Shown in pieces: positions 31,942-35,125 of a DNA stretch of 35,125 nucleotides (its first letter is position 1; the number at the start of each line of letters is the position of its first letter). Source of the DNA: Nocardiopsis xinjiangensis YIM 90004. GTDB lineage: Bacteria; Actinomycetota; Actinomycetes; Streptosporangiales; Streptosporangiaceae. The stretch lies in NCBI RefSeq assembly GCF_000341145.1, contig NZ_ANBE01000038.1, positions 112,842-147,966 on the forward strand, read 5' to 3'. Under the pieces are notes generated by a model. It had not been told where the DNA came from. It did no database searches and was given only the letters and a program-made list of their open reading frames with translations. A program made the position numbers and the translations under genes.

Positions 31942-33861
31942 TCAAGCAGCCCCCGGAACGATCGACGTCCGACTCGGCCCAATGAGGCCGTTCAGGAATT
32001 TCTGGGTCTCAAGGTCTGTCGAAAACAGGAGGGTTCCGCGCATGCCACGGGTCATCAGGACCTTGTAGGTGTTCCTGATCAACACTTCAGCTTCTTCGTC
32101 GGTTGGTTTCTTCAGGAGCTCGGGGTCGCGGCTCGCACTCCGGTCGATCACGAGATGGCCATCACGGAACACGAGGTCGGGGCCGATGATCACGCCGGAC
32201 CAGTCGTACTCGAACCCTTGAGCCGTGTAGACACACCCTACCTGGTCGAAGCCGCCTTCTTCGGTCGCCCACAGTGCGCTGGGCGGTGCACCGAACTGCC
32301 ATTGCTCCAGGCGACTGTTCCAGGGACGCGCCCAGTCTCCGATGCGAACGTCCTGCTTCAGCGGCTGCCCTTTCTCCGCCTTACTCCACGGCCAGCAGTA
32401 CCCAGCACTCAAGCGAGCCGAGTACCCCGCGTCGAGGGCCTGGCGGAGTTCGTCTTCCATGGCGGAGGGGGTAGAGGCAGAGGACAACGTGAAGTTCTCG
32501 TCTCCTTCCCACGGGATCGGTCCTCCAGGTGTGAGCCCGAGGAGCCGTAGGACCCATTCCTCGTACTTCGCACTTCCGCCGCAACGGAATTGTCCGTCGA
32601 GTCCGATCTGATGGACGATAATTCCCTGGCGCTCGGCGTGCTCGCGGATGGTATCGACCGTCCCCATTTCCCCGGGGCGAACGACCTGGTGTTCGTCCAG
32701 GAGGAACACAGGGACTCGCGCCGCAGCGAGCAATTCGTCGACCTGGGGGCGGCCAGCGCGCAGTCTTTTTCGAGTGAAGCGGTGCACAGATGTCTCACGA
32801 ATACGATGCGCCTCGTCGCAGATCAGCACGTCGAATTCGTTCGGCCGTGTTTCCATAAACTGGAAGAAGTACTTGAACAGGTTCTTGGTACGCTCGCTGC
32901 GCCAGCCGGCGACACGACGCATGGTCTGTGTGAAGGCGCGAGACCCGGTTGCGTGTAGGGTCCCCAAACCTTGGCGGGAGAGTTCGCCCAGCAAGGAGAG
33001 AGCGACCACGCTCTTTCCGCTTCCGGGGCCGCCGCTGATGATGACTGCCGTCTTCTGGTTCTGCTCGTGGGCGCGTTTGACCGAGTGGAGAACCGTTTGG
33101 AACGCCGCTTGCTGCTCGCCCAGGAGGGTAAACTGGGAGCGATCCTTCACTTCTTCGGACGCGAACTTCATAAGCTGGCGGCTCGGTCTGATTTTCCCAC
33201 TCAGGAGTCGGTCCCCAGCCCCAGCCCCCGATTCCGGAGCCAAACGACTCTCAAGGAAATCCAGGAATTTCCCGCGGCTCTGAGCGGTGAACAGAAACCC
33301 CTGTTCGCTCTGGGGGAGCTCGAATAGGTCACGTACCGCAGGATCATAGGAATTGTGCAAGTAGGCGACCCCTCGCAGCTGCTTGTCCGCATCGAGCAAA
33401 GAAGCGACAAAATCACCGATGTATTCGCAGTACCCCCGTACTTGGAGCACCGGGTGGAGTTTGGGGCCACCCGGCTGGTTGGGGACCAGAACCATGGTCG
33501 GGTCCTCCTCCCACAACTCCGCCTCACTCCACTGCTTGAGCTCCACGACGACGTAACTGTCCTCGCCCGTCTGCGGGTGCTGGCCAGCTAGCACCACATC
33601 GACGCGCTTGTCGGTCAAGGGGACTTTGTACTCGATGAGCATTTCCACATTACCCAGACCGATGTCGACCAGGTCCGTGGCCAGCACAGGCAGGCTGCGG
33701 TTCCAGGAGCGGATTTCGGCGGGCCCGGGTGAATACCTGAACGTATGGCGAACGTGTTCTGCAATGAGATCGCCCAGACCTTCCTCGAGCGAGGAGAAGG
33801 AGGAAAGGGTGGAAGCTGATCGCCGAAAGGCCGTCAAGGTGTACTCCAGCACTCCGTGCAC
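31942..33861 (-). CDS. DUF2075 (Schlafen-type) helicase with N-terminal PD-(D/E)XK-like nuclease
   Basis: A 639-residue protein. The N-terminal part (about residues 45-200) has SWNRSLPVLATDLVDIGL, then KRVDVVLAG (Asp88) and YVVVELKQW (Glu107, Lys109), the D...ExK pattern of PD-(D/E)XK nucleases. The C-terminal DUF2075 helicase has Walker A GGPGSGKS (277-284), Walker B LICDEAHRIR (346-355), VFLLDEHQVV (386-395), YTAQGFEYDW (545-554) and VLMTRGMRG (601-609). Such proteins are common in defence islands. G+C is visibly lower than in its neighbours (about 53% in 33301-33360), suggesting later acquisition. The start is unresolved: GTG at 33861 or 33852, or TTG at 33837, which has GGAG six bases upstream. 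Confidence 0.85.
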   Translation of the reverse strand: MHGVLEYTLTAFRRSASTLSSFSSLEEGLGDLIAEHVRHTFRYSPGPAEIRSWNRSLPVLATDLVDIGLGNVEMLIEYKVPLTDKRVDVVLAGQHPQTGEDSYVVVELKQWSEAELWEEDPTMVLVPNQPGGPKLHPVLQVRGYCEYIGDFVASLLDADKQLRGVAYLHNSYDPAVRDLFELPQSEQGFLFTAQSRGKFLDFLESRLAPESGAGAGDRLLSGKIRPSRQLMKFASEEVKDRSQFTLLGEQQAAFQTVLHSVKRAHEQNQKTAVIISGGPGSGKSVVALSLLGELSRQGLGTLHATGSRAFTQTMRRVAGWRSERTKNLFKYFFQFMETRPNEFDVLICDEAHRIRETSVHRFTRKRLRAGRPQVDELLAAARVPVFLLDEHQVVRPGEMGTVDTIREHAERQGIIVHQIGLDGQFRCGGSAKYEEWVLRLLGLTPGGPIPWEGDENFTLSSASTPSAMEDELRQALDAGYSARLSAGYCWPWSKAEKGQPLKQDVRIGDWARPWNSRLEQWQFGAPPSALWATEEGGFDQVGCVYTAQGFEYDWSGVIIGPDLVFRDGHLVIDRSASRDPELLKKPTDEEAEVLIRNTYKVLMTRGMRGTLLFSTDLETQKFLNGLIGPSRTSIVPGAA

Positions 33862-33870
33862 AGAATTGGG

Positions 33871-33892
33871 GATCCAGAGCGGGGGCTGGATC
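33871..33892 (-). promoter_or_regulatory. Perfect hairpin in the leader of the DUF2075 gene
   Basis: GATCCAG (33871-33877) and CTGGATC (33886-33892) form a perfect 7-bp stem with an eight-base loop, about ten bases upstream of the GTG at 33861. It could influence translation start or be a protein-binding site. A direct repeat ACGAAG lies just upstream on the minus strand. Confidence 0.4.
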
Positions 33893-34219
33893 TTCGTAAG
33901 CCCTTCGTAGTGTACGTGTGCCCGGGTATATCCCTTCTGCCACCATCGGCCCCACGAAGCCCCAGCCGACCCTCGTCCGGGGCCGTACCGGCGCAGAGAA
34001 TGTGCAGAGCACGGATCCGCACGAGGCCTGGCTCATCACTCTCGCGAACCCGACCATGCGTCAGTGCCGGTTCCGCCCGTGGCCGGAACCGGCCACCCCC
34101 GCATCCGGGCGGTACTTCGTCTCGCAAGGGCCGGGCGCGCACGGCCCCTGTTGTCTATGGTGTCGGCTACGGGATCTCCCCCAGAGCTTCCCCCGGCCCT
34201 CTGCCCCGGCAAGGCTCCC
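33893..34219. other. Divergent gap between DUF2075 gene and the decayed RelE-helicase copy
   Basis: About 330 bases. No gene is recognised. Possible promoter-like AT patches (GGTATATCCC near 33928) have no consensus partner. The open frame leading into the pseudogene from 34064 shows no similarity before the GTG at 34220. Confidence 0.35.
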
Positions 34220-35125
34220 GTGCCCCAGCTCGCGATCGCCAAGGACTTCCTCCGGACCTACGCGGACCTTGACAAGAAGCTGCGCAAGGGTGTCGACAAC
34301 GCCTTGGACAAGTTCGCCGACACCTACTACGCCGGTGGTCAACTGGAGAAACCCGAGGGCGCGTGCGACCCCCGCTGGCGGACCCTGCGCATCAACCAGG
34401 GCCACCGGGGCGTGGTGCTGGCGCCCGAGATCGGCGACGTGTACCTCCTGGTCACCGTCCTGGCCCACAACGAGGCCTACCGGTACATCCGCAACCGGTG
34501 TCCCTCCGTCAACCAGGTCCTGGGGGTCCTGGAGTTCCGGGACGAGACCGCGCTCGACACGATGAGCAACGCCCTCGCGTCGGCAGTGGCGGCCGAGGGC
34601 TCCACGTTGTTCGAGGGCGTGCCGGACAAGCACTTCACATAGCTCGGCATCGACGAGCACACGCTCAGCATCGCCCGGCTGCTCCCCGACGAGAGTCACC
34701 TCGACGCTTTCGGCCTGAACCTGTCCAAGGCCCAGCACGACGCGCTGACCGCACTGGCTTCGGGCATGAGCCCGGACGAGGCATGGACCCAGCTCAGCCG
34801 CGACCTCGTGGAGAAGGTCGAACCCGGCACGGTCGACCCGGACGACCTGGCCGCAGCCCCGACCAGGCGGTGTTCGTGGAGAGGCCCGACGAATTGTTCA
34901 TCGCCGGCGACCCACACCAGCGCATCCACGGCCACCATGTGTCCATGGCCCGGGTCGGCATCAACGTGCGCGGGCGCAGCCACCAGTTGACCGTGAGCTA
35001 CCGAAGCACGCAGGAGAGCCCGAACTGGGTGGTCGTGGTGCTCGGGACCGCGCCGGTCGAGGGGTTCGATGGGGTGGGCACGGGCCCGCACGGCACAGGC
35101 GCTCCGAGCGCCCTCACAATCCCTC
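34220..35125 (+). pseudogene. Decayed second copy of the RelE-UvrD helicase gene, running off the window
   Basis: From the GTG at 34220 (AAGG five bases upstream) the frame gives VPQLAIAKDFLRTYADLDKK and, later, WRTLRINQGHRGVVLAP and GDVYLLVTVLAHNEAYRYI, parallel to residues 2-95 of the intact helicase at 27511-29628. A TAG at 34640-34642 interrupts it just before LGIDEHTLSIARLL, which matches LGVDEQTLTFARTL of the intact copy. The frame continues to VDPDDLAAA, then shifts. From 34861 another frame reads DQAVFVERPDEL joined directly to FIAGDPHQRIHG. About 250 residues, including Walker A and the DEAQ box, are therefore deleted. The remainder is further degenerate. It cannot make a working helicase; a separate RelE-like domain of 140 residues could still be produced. 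Confidence 0.85.

Noticed and set aside
1..35125. CRISPR arrays, tRNA or rRNA genes, complete insertion sequences, attachment-site pairs
   Set aside because: Read through for regular repeats, cloverleaf-like ends and terminal repeats around transposase-like frames; none found by eye. A tRNAscan, CRISPR finder and repeat search would be needed to exclude weak cases.

Overview
The window is GC-rich (about 70% G+C in most genes, G/C at nearly all third codon positions), uses GTG and TTG starts freely, and carries actinobacterial families (DUF4333 lipoprotein, Cds1-like PLP enzyme, DUF2243/CtaG pair, TTGACA/TAGGAT-type promoter). It is most likely chromosomal DNA of a filamentous actinomycete, perhaps Nocardiopsis or a relative; the genus is a guess. 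I saw no rRNA, tRNA, CRISPR array or complete insertion sequence.

Left part (1-12.6 kb): mostly unrelated metabolic genes. These are a purine-type NCS2 permease cut by the window edge, a CtaG-like/DUF2243 membrane pair, a mannose-6-phosphate isomerase-like gene behind a short-chain dehydrogenase, a front-end type fatty-acid desaturase, a 100-residue unknown protein, a bile acid:sodium symporter family transporter, a SAM methyltransferase with a clear terminator, and a membrane-anchored GT4 glycosyltransferase. Two gene relics lie in the gaps: the start of a transposase and the C-terminal helix-turn-helix of an AraC regulator.

Middle part (12.6-23.1 kb): a compact tetritol (erythritol/L-threitol) utilisation regulon. 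A SorC-family regulator converges on a five-gene minus-strand operon: zinc tetritol dehydrogenase, DUF2291 membrane protein, and the ATPase, permease and binding lipoprotein of a ribose-type ABC transporter. Divergently, a plus-strand operon encodes an RpiB-like isomerase, a DAK-family tetrulose kinase and a triosephosphate-isomerase-like protein. By analogy with the Mycobacterium smegmatis pathway, the set would import a tetritol, oxidise it to L-erythrulose, phosphorylate it, and convert it by two isomerisations to D-erythrose 4-phosphate. The divergent promoter region holds two 25-bp palindromes of identical architecture, each containing a TTGACA box pointing at its own operon. They are the best operator candidates for the SorC protein.

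Then follow a DUF4333 lipoprotein with a CAA-rich leader and a Cds1-like PLP enzyme (23.2-25.1 kb).

Right part (25.1-35.1 kb): a genome-conflict (defence-like) island. On the minus strand are an HTH plus N6-adenine methylase-like protein with an unusual DPPP motif, an SF1 (UvrD-type) helicase with a RelE/ParE-like N-terminal domain, and a DUF262 (GmrSD/SspE-type) protein. Next to them is a lower-GC DUF2075 helicase with an N-terminal PD-(D/E)XK-like nuclease motif. A Ser/Thr kinase gene is cut off after about 20 codons at the end of the DUF2075 gene, and a decayed second copy of the RelE-helicase runs off the right edge. I cannot match this set from memory to a named defence system. It is the most likely place for an undescribed one.
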